A DNA stretch of 64,000 bases, from NCBI RefSeq assembly GCF_000519185.1, contig NZ_JAFA01000006.1:44454-108453 (forward strand), in the 5' to 3' direction. Every line of letters starts with the position of its first letter. Positions within the stretch are counted from its first letter, which is position 1. Of this stretch, positions 8,591 through 16,880 are shown one piece after another. A program made the position numbers and the translations under genes. This stretch comes from Paraburkholderia nodosa DSM 21604 (GTDB lineage Bacteria; Pseudomonadota; Gammaproteobacteria; Burkholderiales; Burkholderiaceae). Under the pieces are notes generated by a model. The model saw nothing but the letters and a program-made list of their open reading frames with translations, was not told where the DNA came from and did not search any database.

Positions 8591-9307
8591 GTGAATACCG
8601 ACAAACTTCGAGTCAGAGTCTGGAGAAGTGTTACGCGTGGGCTCGTCACTTACGATGTACCGCGTTACGAAAGTCAAACGGTCCTGGACGTCGTGACGTT
8701 CATTCAGCGGCAACTGCAGCCCGACCTCGCATACCGGTTCGCGTGCCGCGTGGGCATGTGCGGATCCTGTGCGATGAACGTCAACGGCAAGGCGCGCTGG
8801 ACCTGCCGCACGCACGTGTCGAAAGTCGCGGTGAACGACGAACTGGAGATCGCGCCGCTCTCCAATCTGCCCGTCATCAAGGACCTCGTGACCGACATGA
8901 GTGACTTCTTCGACAAGTGGAGCCGGGCCAAGGGGCAGTTTTCGGGTAGCCGCTCGCGCCACGACGATTTCGCCAGAGTGAGTCCCGAGAGCGCGCAACG
9001 AAAGGCGGCGGACGCCGGGATCGAGTGCATCGGTTGTGGCGTGTGCTATTCGTCCTGCGACGTCGTGACGTGGCGCCCGGACTATCTCGGGCCCGCCGCG
9101 CTGAACCGTGCGTGGACGCTCGTCAACGACGAACGCGACACGCAAACGCTAGAACGTCTGCGCGCCGTCGCTGGCGACGCGGGCTGTCACTCGTGTCATA
9201 CCCAGGCCACGTGTACGGAGCGTTGCCCCAAGCATCTCTCGCCGACAGCGGGCATTGCCGGCCTCAAGCGGATGACAATGAAGGCCGCGCGCGAAGGAGA
9301 CCTGTAA
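8591..9307 (+). CDS. Succinate dehydrogenase/fumarate reductase-like iron-sulfur subunit
   Basis: This 238-aa protein starts at GTG 8591 behind GAGAGG. It carries the SdhB/FrdB cysteine sets: Cys52, 57, 60 and 72 for [2Fe-2S] (CRVGMCGSC), Cys146-149-152-156 for [4Fe-4S] (CIGCGVCYSSC) and a third set at Cys199-212 (CHSCHTQATCTERCP). It would pass electrons between the flavoprotein and the quinone-binding membrane subunits. It overlaps the next gene by one base (TAATG). It is divergent from housekeeping SdhB and is encoded away from any normal sdhCDAB order. Confidence 0.88.
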   Translation: MNTDKLRVRVWRSVTRGLVTYDVPRYESQTVLDVVTFIQRQLQPDLAYRFACRVGMCGSCAMNVNGKARWTCRTHVSKVAVNDELEIAPLSNLPVIKDLVTDMSDFFDKWSRAKGQFSGSRSRHDDFARVSPESAQRKAADAGIECIGCGVCYSSCDVVTWRPDYLGPAALNRAWTLVNDERDTQTLERLRAVAGDAGCHSCHTQATCTERCPKHLSPTAGIAGLKRMTMKAAREGDL

Positions 9308-9654
9308 TGCAAGGCCTCTCTCTTCGCACCCAGGCTCGTCTTTGGTACTGGCAGCGTATGAGCGCGACGGTGCTCGCACTCTGCGTGTTCGTCCATCTCG
9401 GCGTCATCATCTACGCCGTCCATAGCGGCTTGAGCGCGTCGGCCATTCTCGGCCGCACGCGCGGAAATCTGTGGTTCGGCGCGTTCTATACGGTATTCGC
9501 GATCGCGTGTGCGGTCCACGTGCCTATCGGTCTGCTCAGAATCTCGGAGGAGTGGCTGCACTGGCGCGGAAAGGCTGCACAGGTCGCCTGTTTCGCATGT
9601 TCCGCTGGCCTCGCGCTGATGGGGTTGCGCGCCGTTTATGGAGTCGTATCGTGA
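9307..9654 (+). CDS. SdhC/FrdC-like membrane anchor subunit
   Basis: This 115-aa protein has three predicted membrane segments (residues ~18-38, 55-76, 88-108) and the SdhC-like start QARLWYWQRMSATVLALCVFVHL. It starts at ATG 9307, overlapping the iron-sulfur gene stop, and its own stop overlaps the next ATG. Position and topology indicate a quinone-reacting membrane anchor. Histidines in the first two membrane segments could be haem ligands, but this is inference. Confidence 0.75.
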   Translation: MQGLSLRTQARLWYWQRMSATVLALCVFVHLGVIIYAVHSGLSASAILGRTRGNLWFGAFYTVFAIACAVHVPIGLLRISEEWLHWRGKAAQVACFACSAGLALMGLRAVYGVVS

Positions 9655-10007
9655 TGCGAAAGAACGACTATCGCGCCCGCACGCATCCTGCCTGGTGGGC
9701 CTTTTTCGTGCATCGTCTTTCCGGTCTGGCGCTGGCCTTGTTCCTGCCGGTTCACTTCTGGGCGCTCGGCCATGCCATTACGGGCGAGGCTTCTCTCGAC
9801 GGCTTTCTTCGTGTGACCGACCAGCCGCTTTTCAAGTTTGGCGAATGGGGACTCGTGGTCCTGCTCTCGCTTCACATGATGGGGGGGATTCGCCTCTTGC
9901 TGATTGAATTTCTGCCGTGGACCGGCTTGAGAAAGAACTGGCTCGCCTTCGGTTTGGGGGCAAGCACCTGTACGGGCCTGGCTTTCCTGCTCGCGCTCGT
10001 GCATTAG
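9654..10007 (+). CDS. SdhD/FrdD-like membrane anchor subunit
   Basis: This 117-aa protein has three membrane segments and the anchor-type motif AFFVHRLSGLALALFLPVHFWALGHA, typical of succinate dehydrogenase cytochrome b subunits (His-Arg-x-Ser-Gly). ATG 9654 overlaps the preceding stop. With the genes either side it completes a four-subunit quinone-linked complex whose flavoprotein is encoded downstream of the hydratase genes. Confidence 0.75.
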   Translation: MRKNDYRARTHPAWWAFFVHRLSGLALALFLPVHFWALGHAITGEASLDGFLRVTDQPLFKFGEWGLVVLLSLHMMGGIRLLLIEFLPWTGLRKNWLAFGLGASTCTGLAFLLALVH

Positions 10008-10075
10008 CCCCGTATAGCGAAAATCCAAGCTGCACGACAGCCCCACAACTTATTACCAATCCGGAAGAGACGGCC

Positions 10076-10951
10076 ATGAAACTCGATCTCGACGTCGTCG
10101 AGGAAGCCTCGAAGGAACTGTATATCCGCGCCCTCAAGTTGCTCCCGCCCGACGTGAAAGAGGGCATTGAAAGGCTTTCCGCCAGCGAAACGTCGCCGGT
10201 CGCGCAGCGGGTTCTCGAAACGATGCGGACCAATATCCGTGTCGCCGAAGATACGGAGAACCTGCTTTGCCAGGACACGGGCATCCCGATTTACAACGTC
10301 GCGCTTGGCCGCAACGTCGAGTTCGACGGCTTCGCATTGAAGGCGGCGATTCGCAAAGGGTGCGAGCGCGCCACGCGAGAGCACCCGCTGCGTTCGTCGG
10401 TCGTGCATCCGCTCACGCGCAAGAACAATCACACGTCGTGCGGCATCGAGGTGCCGGTCATTCACGTCGACTTCACGGACGAGAACGAGACTGCAACCAT
10501 CGAGATGGTGCCGAAAGGCAGCGGCTCGGAGAACAATTCTTTCCTGAAGATGGCCGTGCCCGCCGAGGGGATCGATGCGATCAAGATGTTCGTCGTCGAC
10601 TGTGTGATCTCGGCAGGCGGCAAGACGTGTCCGCCGACGATCGTGGGCGTGGGTCTCGGCGGCACGTCCGATCTATCCATTGCGCTAGCCAAACGTGCCG
10701 CGACGCGCGCGTTGGGCACCACGTGCGCCGACCCCGAAGGCGCCGCACTCGAACGCGAACTGACGCAGGCCGTGAACCGTCTCGGTGTCGGCCCGCAGGG
10801 TCTCGGGGGCGATAGCACGGCGTTTGCGGTGCATATCGAGCTGGCGTCGACGCACATCACGATGAATCCCATTGCGGTCAACATGCAGTGTCACTCGGCG
10901 CGGCGCGCGAAGGCCTTGCTTACCACAGACGGTCTCACTTACGGATTCTGA
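10076..10951 (+). CDS. Class I fumarase/tartrate dehydratase-type hydratase, alpha subunit
   Basis: This 291-aa iron-sulfur subunit is of the FumA/TtdA N-terminal family. Three cysteines expected to bind the labile [4Fe-4S] cluster are Cys65 (CQDTG), Cys185 (GKTCPP) and Cys272 (MQCHSARR). Substrate-loop motifs RKNNHTSCG and PKGSGSENNS are present. Two-subunit members include L-tartrate dehydratase and many fumarases. The gene lies between membrane anchor and flavoprotein genes, so its substrate is probably the unsaturated product of that complex. It starts at ATG 10076, and the beta gene follows after 1 nt. Confidence 0.85.
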   Translation: MKLDLDVVEEASKELYIRALKLLPPDVKEGIERLSASETSPVAQRVLETMRTNIRVAEDTENLLCQDTGIPIYNVALGRNVEFDGFALKAAIRKGCERATREHPLRSSVVHPLTRKNNHTSCGIEVPVIHVDFTDENETATIEMVPKGSGSENNSFLKMAVPAEGIDAIKMFVVDCVISAGGKTCPPTIVGVGLGGTSDLSIALAKRAATRALGTTCADPEGAALERELTQAVNRLGVGPQGLGGDSTAFAVHIELASTHITMNPIAVNMQCHSARRAKALLTTDGLTYGF

Positions 10952-10952
10952 A

Positions 10953-11567
10953 ATGGCTCACTACGACCTCTATACGCCTGTCGACGAGTCGCAGATCCGC
11001 AAGCTGCGCGTGAACGATACCGTGACCTTGCATCAGACGCTATTCGGCATCCGCGACGCCACGCAGATCCATCTGTTCGACAAGGGGCGCACGACGGAAT
11101 TCGACCTGCGCGGGCACGCGGTCATTCACACGGCGCCCAACGTGCGCAAGGTCGCGCCAAGCAGCGAATTCCCGGCGGGATATCAACCGGTCTGCATCGG
11201 CACGACCACGTCGGACCGCATGGAACGCTTCACGCGTCCGCTGATGGAGCAGTACGGCGTACGCATGATCGTTGGAAAGGGCGGCTTGCGCGAAGGATCG
11301 AAGTCGGCGTTCCAGGACTTGGGCGGCGTCTACCTGGCCATTATCGGCGGCACGGCGGCGCTCGAAACGACATGGATCGAGAAGATCGAAGCCGTCGATC
11401 TGGACGACCTCAATCCGGAGTCGCTCTGGAAATTCAGGATCAAGGGTTTCGGTCCGCTGCTCGTGGCTATGGACAGCCACGGCGGCAGCCTGTACGACGA
11501 AGTCAGGGGCGACACCGCCTCGAGACGGGCCGAAGTTCTCGAAAGCCTGGGAGTACCGACAAAATGA
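10953..11567 (+). CDS. Class I fumarase/tartrate dehydratase-type hydratase, beta subunit
   Basis: This 204-aa protein is of the FumA C-terminal/TtdB family. Conserved IVGKGGL (base-loop lysine) and the GTTTSDRM motif are present. Many relatives have Gly or Ala-Gly before the Arg-Met, so the Asp here is unusual. ATG 10953 follows the alpha stop closely. The stop overlaps the flavoprotein ATG (ATGA), so alpha, beta and flavoprotein are translationally coupled. This coupling argues that hydratase and dehydrogenase act in one pathway. Confidence 0.85.
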   Translation: MAHYDLYTPVDESQIRKLRVNDTVTLHQTLFGIRDATQIHLFDKGRTTEFDLRGHAVIHTAPNVRKVAPSSEFPAGYQPVCIGTTTSDRMERFTRPLMEQYGVRMIVGKGGLREGSKSAFQDLGGVYLAIIGGTAALETTWIEKIEAVDLDDLNPESLWKFRIKGFGPLLVAMDSHGGSLYDEVRGDTASRRAEVLESLGVPTK

Positions 11568-13294
11568 ATATCGAGCGCGTCAAGACGGATATCCTGATTC
11601 TCGGCTCGGGCGGCGCCGGTCTCTTTGCGGCGCTGCACGCGCACAAGCAGGCGCCGGACCTCTCGATCACGGTTGCCGTGAAAGGGCTGCTCGGGAAATG
11701 CGGCTGCACGCGCATGGTGCAGGGCGGCTATAACGTCGCGCTGGCGCCCGGCGATTCGGTCGAGCGTCACTTCATGGACACGATTGAGGGGAGCAAATGG
11801 TTGTCCAACCAGGACCTCGCCTGGGCGTTGGTGAGCACGGCGGTCGAGCGCGTGCGCGAGCTCGAAAACGAACTCGGCTGCTTTTTCGACCGTAACCCCG
11901 ACGGGTCGATTCACCAGAAGGCGTTCGCGGGCCAGACGTTCGACAGAACGGTCCACAAGGGCGACCTGACCGGCATCGAGATCATCAACCGCCTGGCCGA
12001 GCAGGTGTGGAGCCGCGGCATCCATCGCCTCGAAGAGCATCGGGCCATCGAATTGATCAAGACGCGCGACGGCAAGCATGTCGCGGGCGTATTGATGATC
12101 GACATGCGCACGGGCCGCTTCGTATTCGTGCAGGCGAGGGCGGTGCTGCTCGCAACGGGCGGCGGGCCGACGATGTACAAGTTCCATACGCCGTCGGGGG
12201 ACAAGAGCTGCGACGGGCTCGCGATGGCGCTGCGCGCGGGCCTCACGCTGCGCGATATGGAAATGGTGCAGTTTCATCCTACGGGTCTGCTTGCCGGCAG
12301 TCACACGCGGATGACCGGAACCGTGCTCGAAGAAGGACTCCGCGGGGCAGGGGGGTACTTGCTGAACGGCACGAAAGAGCGGTTCATGGATCGCTATGAC
12401 AAGCGCGGCGAACGCGCCACGCGCGACATCGTTTCGCGCGGCATCTATTCGGAAATGCGTGCGGGGCGCACTTCGCCCAATGGCGGCGTGTACATCCAGA
12501 TGAGCCACCTGGGCCCGGACAAGGTGCGCAAGCAGTTCAAGGGCATGGTGGAACGTTGCGCGGACTGCGGATTCGATCTCGCGGGCGGGCTCGTCGAAGT
12601 GGTGCCGACCGCGCATTACATGATGGGCGGCGTGACGTTCCACACCGACTGCGGCACTGAGTTGAGTGGACTCTTCGCGGCGGGAGAGGACACGGGTGGC
12701 GTGCACGGAGCGAACCGGCTCGGTGGCAACGGCGTGGCGAACTCCACGGTGTTCGGCGGCATCGCAGGCGACAACATGGCGAAGTGGGTCAAAGCGCAAG
12801 GTGAATATCGCGAACCCGATTCGCTCGCCATCGAAGCTGCCATCAAGGAAGCCGAAGTCCCCTTCTCCAAGAACGGAAAAGGGCTCGAGAGCATCCGGGA
12901 AGCGCTCTACGAATGCATGTGGACGCATGTCGGCATCATTCGCGATCGCGACGGGCTCTTGCGGGCACGCCAGGTCCTGGCCGAACTTCATGAGCGGTTG
13001 ATGCTCACCGGCGTCGTGGACGGCGATCGCGCATTCAACGCACAGTGGCACGACTGGCTGAACCTGAAGAATCTGATCGCAGTCAGCCAGATCATCACCG
13101 AGGCGGCCCTATCCCGCGAGAATTCGCGGGGCGCGCATTTCCGTGAGGATTATCCGGAAGCCGGCGATCTGGAGAGGTCCGCCTACACGACGATTCGCAA
13201 AAGTGGAGGAGAGGTCGAGATCAAACAGGAGCCAGTGACATTTAGCCGGGTACGGCCGGGAGAAACGATTCTTTGCGAGCAGATGGCGCAATGA
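11564..13294 (+). CDS. Fumarate reductase/succinate dehydrogenase-like flavoprotein lacking the covalent-FAD histidine
   Basis: This 576-aa protein has the FAD motif LGSGGAGLFAALHA. Catalytic-site residues match FrdA/SdhA: His238 (HPTG), Arg287 (TRDIV), His351 (TAHYMMGG) and Arg385 (HGANRLGG). Two departures stand out. The SHT histidine that binds FAD covalently is replaced by Cys48 (KCGCTRMVQGG). The Thr of the usual TEG substrate motif is replaced by Glu256 in LEEGLRG, after an insertion of about six residues. FAD is therefore probably bound non-covalently, and the distal half of the substrate pocket differs from succinate enzymes. Confidence 0.88.
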   Translation: MNIERVKTDILILGSGGAGLFAALHAHKQAPDLSITVAVKGLLGKCGCTRMVQGGYNVALAPGDSVERHFMDTIEGSKWLSNQDLAWALVSTAVERVRELENELGCFFDRNPDGSIHQKAFAGQTFDRTVHKGDLTGIEIINRLAEQVWSRGIHRLEEHRAIELIKTRDGKHVAGVLMIDMRTGRFVFVQARAVLLATGGGPTMYKFHTPSGDKSCDGLAMALRAGLTLRDMEMVQFHPTGLLAGSHTRMTGTVLEEGLRGAGGYLLNGTKERFMDRYDKRGERATRDIVSRGIYSEMRAGRTSPNGGVYIQMSHLGPDKVRKQFKGMVERCADCGFDLAGGLVEVVPTAHYMMGGVTFHTDCGTELSGLFAAGEDTGGVHGANRLGGNGVANSTVFGGIAGDNMAKWVKAQGEYREPDSLAIEAAIKEAEVPFSKNGKGLESIREALYECMWTHVGIIRDRDGLLRARQVLAELHERLMLTGVVDGDRAFNAQWHDWLNLKNLIAVSQIITEAALSRENSRGAHFREDYPEAGDLERSAYTTIRKSGGEVEIKQEPVTFSRVRPGETILCEQMAQ

Positions 13295-13392
13295 GGGGTG
13301 CCGCGTGGCAAGCGCATTTCCGGAAACTGCTTCGCTGTCCGCCTTGAATCGAGCCACGGCCGATCCACACTATTTCAAACGGAGACAACGCA

Positions 13393-14388
13393 ATGCCCCC
13401 CAAATTCGTTCGCACGCTTCGGCGCGGGCTCGTGCTCGCTGCCGCACTTTCCGCTGCCCTGCAAGTGCAGTCGGCCGCTCATGCAGAAGACGCGTGGCCG
13501 TCCCAGCCGATCCGGATCATCGTTCCCTTCTCTGCCGGCGGGTCGACCGATGTGCTGGCCCGAACGATCGGCCAGGGATTGGGGACGCTCTGGAAGCAGT
13601 CGGTGGTGATCGACAATCGCCCTGGCGCGGGCGGCATGATCGCCGCCGAAGTCGAAGCGAAGTCTTCGCCTGACGGTTACACATTGATGCTGGCGTCGGG
13701 GAGCATGTTCACCGTCAATCAGTACATCTACAAAAAACTCCCGTACACGGCCAAGGACTTCAGCTATATCACGACGGTGGCCAGTAATCCGATGGTCGTT
13801 GCCGTGGCGCCCTCGCTGCCCATTTCGAATGTGAAGGAGCTGATCGCGTACGGGAAAACGCAACATCCCAAGCTGAACTTTGGTTCAGCCGGTATCGGCA
13901 GCCAGGTTCACATGGCCGACGAAGCGTTCTCGGGCGCGGCGGGCATTCCGATGGTTCACGTGCCCTATAAGGGCGAGGTGCTTGCGCTGAACGATCTGAT
14001 GGCGGACCGCGTGCAGGTCGTGCTGCCCAACATCGCCGCGGCCATGCCCTTCATGAAGGGCAAGACGATCAAGGTGCTCGCGGTGACCGGCGATCACCGT
14101 TCAGCCGCGTGGCCCGATATTCCGACCGTGAGCGAAGCCGGCTTGCCCGGTTTCAATGTGACGGGCTGGTTCGCACTCGTGGCGCCGGCCGGCACGCCCG
14201 CGAGCGTCATCAACAAGATTCAGCAGGATACCGTGAAGGTGCTCGCACAGCCCGACACACGCCAGCACCTGGCCGTGCTCGGTATGGACCCGGTAGGCGA
14301 CACGCCTGCCCAACTACAGGCCAGGATCGCCACGGAATCGGCGAAATGGCAAAAGGTCGTCAGCGCGAGCCATATCGGCGCGAATTGA
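13393..14388 (+). CDS. tctC: TctC/Bug-family periplasmic solute receptor
   Basis: This 331-aa protein has a signal peptide that would be cut near residue 31 (AHA-EDAWP). The Bug-family signatures are PIRIIVPFSAGGSTDVLAR, VIDNRPGAGGMIAAE and VPYKG. Such receptors capture carboxylates for TctAB permeases. tctA and tctB lie convergently at 14839-16880, an unusual split. The receptor starts 98 nt after the flavoprotein gene on the same strand, so it may belong to that transcription unit. The start is ATG 13393 with a GGAGA ribosome site. Confidence 0.88.
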   Translation: MPPKFVRTLRRGLVLAAALSAALQVQSAAHAEDAWPSQPIRIIVPFSAGGSTDVLARTIGQGLGTLWKQSVVIDNRPGAGGMIAAEVEAKSSPDGYTLMLASGSMFTVNQYIYKKLPYTAKDFSYITTVASNPMVVAVAPSLPISNVKELIAYGKTQHPKLNFGSAGIGSQVHMADEAFSGAAGIPMVHVPYKGEVLALNDLMADRVQVVLPNIAAAMPFMKGKTIKVLAVTGDHRSAAWPDIPTVSEAGLPGFNVTGWFALVAPAGTPASVINKIQQDTVKVLAQPDTRQHLAVLGMDPVGDTPAQLQARIATESAKWQKVVSASHIGAN

Positions 14389-14415
14389 ACTTGATCGTTG
14401 ATTGCCGTTGTTGCG

Positions 14416-14450
14416 AAGCCCGTCGGATGCGATGTCCCGGCGGGCTTTTT
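14416..14450 (+). terminator. Rho-independent terminator after tctC
   Basis: AAGCCCG (14416-14422) pairs with CGGGCTT (14441-14447), followed by TTT, 28 nt after the tctC stop. This probably ends the long operon that began upstream. Confidence 0.7.
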
Positions 14451-14505
14451 CATTTGCTTGGCTGATTATCGGCCCCGTATCGCAAGCGCGGCGGCCGAGC
14501 CGAGG

Positions 14506-14658
14506 TCAGGACTGAATCGGGCGACGATTGACGGCCGCTTTCAGATCGCTGATGTCGTCGTGCAACTCGAGCATCCACCGTGCGGCAGCAGCGATCTGGC
14601 GTTGAATGCGTTGGAAGGTATCAGGGGAAGTGCGAACGGGCGAGGAGGGGGTATTCAC
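14506..14658 (-). CDS. Possible small protein of 50 aa, unrecognised
   Basis: An open frame from GTG 14658 encodes 50 residues with a helix-like composition: FQRIQRQIAAAARWMLEL then HDDISDLKAAV. An in-frame stop lies seven codons upstream, and there is no clear ribosome site. It occupies the otherwise empty convergent gap between tctC and tctA. Amphipathic spacing and normal codon usage make it plausible, but conservation cannot be tested here. Confidence 0.35.
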   Translation of the reverse strand: MNTPSSPVRTSPDTFQRIQRQIAAAARWMLELHDDISDLKAAVNRRPIQS

Positions 14659-14793
14659 GAGCAACCGGGTTTTCAGTTAGGTAGTAACCCGTATTGTACT
14701 AGCGTTGAAGCGAACAGGTGATCGCACATGACCGATGCTATGGCCTGCTTACAACAGCATCCTGGTCGGTAGTACGCCAACTGGATCGACTTT

Positions 14794-14822
14794 ACCGCCC
14801 GCGCAGTTTGCAGCCGGGCGGT
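14794..14822. terminator. GC-rich hairpin between convergent tctC and tctA
   Basis: ACCGCCCG (14794-14801) pairs with CGGGCGGT (14815-14822), followed on the plus strand by CTTTCT. It lies 17 nt beyond the tctA stop and could end transcription from either side. The T-tract is weak. Confidence 0.45.
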
Positions 14823-14838
14823 CTTTCTACTGCCCCGT

Positions 14839-16398
14839 TTAATCGCTGCTTGCCCGGGGCATTTCGGCGCGCGCTCCACCCTGGCGCACGCGTTCTTTTT
14901 TGTTCGCGCGGCGGCGGTTTCGTTGTGCCGACAGCGTGACCATCACGACGAGCAACAGCGATGCAATGAGGAATCCGCAGCTGATGGGCCGCTCGACGAA
15001 AATGGACATATTGCCGTGCGAAATGAGCAGCGCGCGGCGAAAGTTCTCCTCGATCATCGGTCCGAGGACGAAGCCAAGCAGGATAGGCGCGACTGAAAAG
15101 CCAAGGTAGTTGAACACGGTGCCGATCAGGCCGAACGCCAGAACTTGCCACACTTCGAAAAGGCTGTTCTGGGTGCTGAACACGCCAACGGCAATAAAGA
15201 ACATCGCAGAGGGAAACAGATACCGATAAGGCAGTCTGAGCAATTTGACCCACACGCCGATCATCGGCACATTGAGCAGCACGAGAAGAATATTGCCGAT
15301 CCAGAAGCTCGCAATGAGGCCCCAGAAGATATCGGGGTGCTCGGAGATCAACTGCGGGCCAGGCGTAATGCCCTGAATGATGAGCGCACCGAGAATCAGC
15401 GCCATCACCGGATCGCCGGGTATGCCGAGGCTCATCGTCGGAATGAAATCGACCTGCGTTTTCGAGTGCGACGACGCTTCGGGCGCCGCGACGCCGGCAA
15501 TCACGCCCGTGCCGAACGCCTGGGGATTCTTTGAGAGCTTGCGCTCGAGCGCATAGGCCACGAACGTCGTGATCGTCGGGCCGGTTCCCGGCATGGCGCC
15601 GAACAGCGCGCCCACGGCCGTCCCTCGCGTCATGGGCCAGAAGGTGGCTTTGAGTTCCTCGCGCGTGGGACGCATGTCCTTGAAGCGCACGCTGAGCGAC
15701 TTGCTCGATACCTGCATTCTGTTGACGTTGCACAGGAAGTCGGCCACGCCAAAGAGCCCCATCGCGATCGCAACCAGTTCGAGCCCGTCGTTCATGTCGG
15801 TCAGGCCAAACGTGAAGCGGAACGTGCCCGTATTGACATCGGTGCCGACCATGCCGCAAAGCAGGCCGAAAAGCGTCATGGCGATGCCTTTGAGCGCCGA
15901 GCCTCTCGACATCGTCGAGCCGGCGAGCAGGCCCAGCAGCATGACGGAGAAGATCTCCGAGGGGCCGAACTTGAAGGCCATTGCCGTGAGCAATGGCGAA
16001 GCAAAAATCATCAGGATGATGCCGGTCGACGCCGCGAAGAACGAACTCAACATCGTGATGCCGAGCGCCGCGCCGCCTCTGCCGGCCTTTGCCATGGGAT
16101 ACCCGTCGAGACAGGTGATCGCATGCGGAGGGTGAGAAGGCAGATTGAGCAGAATGGCGCCGATCGCGCCGCCGTATTGCGAGCCGTAGAAAATACCGGC
16201 GAGCATCAGGATCGCCGGTACAGGGTGCATGACATAGGTCAGCGGCAACAGGATGGAGATTGCCGACAGCGCGCCCATGCCCGGCAACACGCCCACCATG
16301 TTGCCCACTAGAACGCCAAAGAACGACCACATCAGGTTGGTGCCTTGAAGCGCAACCGAGAAGCCGTAAAAGAGGTCGTGCAAGGATTGTTCGATCAT
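14839..16398 (-). CDS. tctA: TctA-family large membrane subunit of tripartite tricarboxylate transporter
   Basis: This 519-aa protein has about 12 membrane segments and the TctA hallmarks GVLPGMGALSAISILLPL near residue 40, YGSQYGGAIGAILLNLPSHP and GAMPGTGPTITTFVAY. It starts at ATG 16398. A GTG at 16407, overlapping the tctB stop, would add three residues and suggests translational coupling. It moves carboxylates delivered by a TctC receptor. tctB lies directly upstream. Confidence 0.9.
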   Translation of the reverse strand: MIEQSLHDLFYGFSVALQGTNLMWSFFGVLVGNMVGVLPGMGALSAISILLPLTYVMHPVPAILMLAGIFYGSQYGGAIGAILLNLPSHPPHAITCLDGYPMAKAGRGGAALGITMLSSFFAASTGIILMIFASPLLTAMAFKFGPSEIFSVMLLGLLAGSTMSRGSALKGIAMTLFGLLCGMVGTDVNTGTFRFTFGLTDMNDGLELVAIAMGLFGVADFLCNVNRMQVSSKSLSVRFKDMRPTREELKATFWPMTRGTAVGALFGAMPGTGPTITTFVAYALERKLSKNPQAFGTGVIAGVAAPEASSHSKTQVDFIPTMSLGIPGDPVMALILGALIIQGITPGPQLISEHPDIFWGLIASFWIGNILLVLLNVPMIGVWVKLLRLPYRYLFPSAMFFIAVGVFSTQNSLFEVWQVLAFGLIGTVFNYLGFSVAPILLGFVLGPMIEENFRRALLISHGNMSIFVERPISCGFLIASLLLVVMVTLSAQRNRRRANKKERVRQGGARAEMPRASSD

Positions 16399-16406
16399 GT
16401 TGCTCA

Positions 16407-16880
16407 CTATCCCCAGGCGAATGGCGCCAGCTGAAGTTTTAGCGCCCATGAGAAGACAACGAGGGCGATCGCGCACATGACGATCGACAACGCGGCTGCG
16501 CGAAACAGGGTATTGGTTCGGTCTCCGAGCGCGGAAATGAAGACGATCGCGAAGGTGGCGGGAATCAGGCCGCCGTACTTGCCGAGCAGGATGAAGGCGA
16601 GCGTGCCCGTGATAATGCAAACGGCGCCACGCAGGTCGGGCAGCCGCGCATGCGCATCCGCCGTGTTCGAAGCGGGTTTGGGCAGATCCTTCGCCGAGAG
16701 CGCGATCAGAATGCCGACGACAGCCAGAAGCGTGCCCACGGCGACGGGAAAGAAACCCGCCCCCATGCTCGTCAGCGATCCCACTTCATAGGACATGCCG
16801 GCGTACGCGGCGCTTACGCCGATCACGACCATCAGTGCGCCGGCGTAGTAATCCTTGCTGAAAGAAACTCTGAGGTTCAA
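16407..16880 (-). CDS. tctB: TctB-family small membrane subunit
   Basis: This 157-aa protein has four membrane segments (for example ALMVVIGVSAAYAG and GAGFFPVAVGTLLAVVGILIAL), typical of TctB. The start chosen is TTG 16880 because GGAGG stands six bases upstream and the length then matches the family. The open frame continues upstream by 100 codons without recognisable sequence. Together with tctA it forms a leftward operon whose promoter would lie in the 16881-17276 gap. Confidence 0.8.
   Translation of the reverse strand: MNLRVSFSKDYYAGALMVVIGVSAAYAGMSYEVGSLTSMGAGFFPVAVGTLLAVVGILIALSAKDLPKPASNTADAHARLPDLRGAVCIITGTLAFILLGKYGGLIPATFAIVFISALGDRTNTLFRAAALSIVMCAIALVVFSWALKLQLAPFAWG

Noticed and set aside
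11330..13051. Long minus-strand reading frame (573 codons) opposite the flavoprotein gene
   Set aside because: It is Arg/His/Ala-rich in the manner of antisense frames in GC-rich DNA, has no recognisable domain and is fully covered by the flavoprotein gene.
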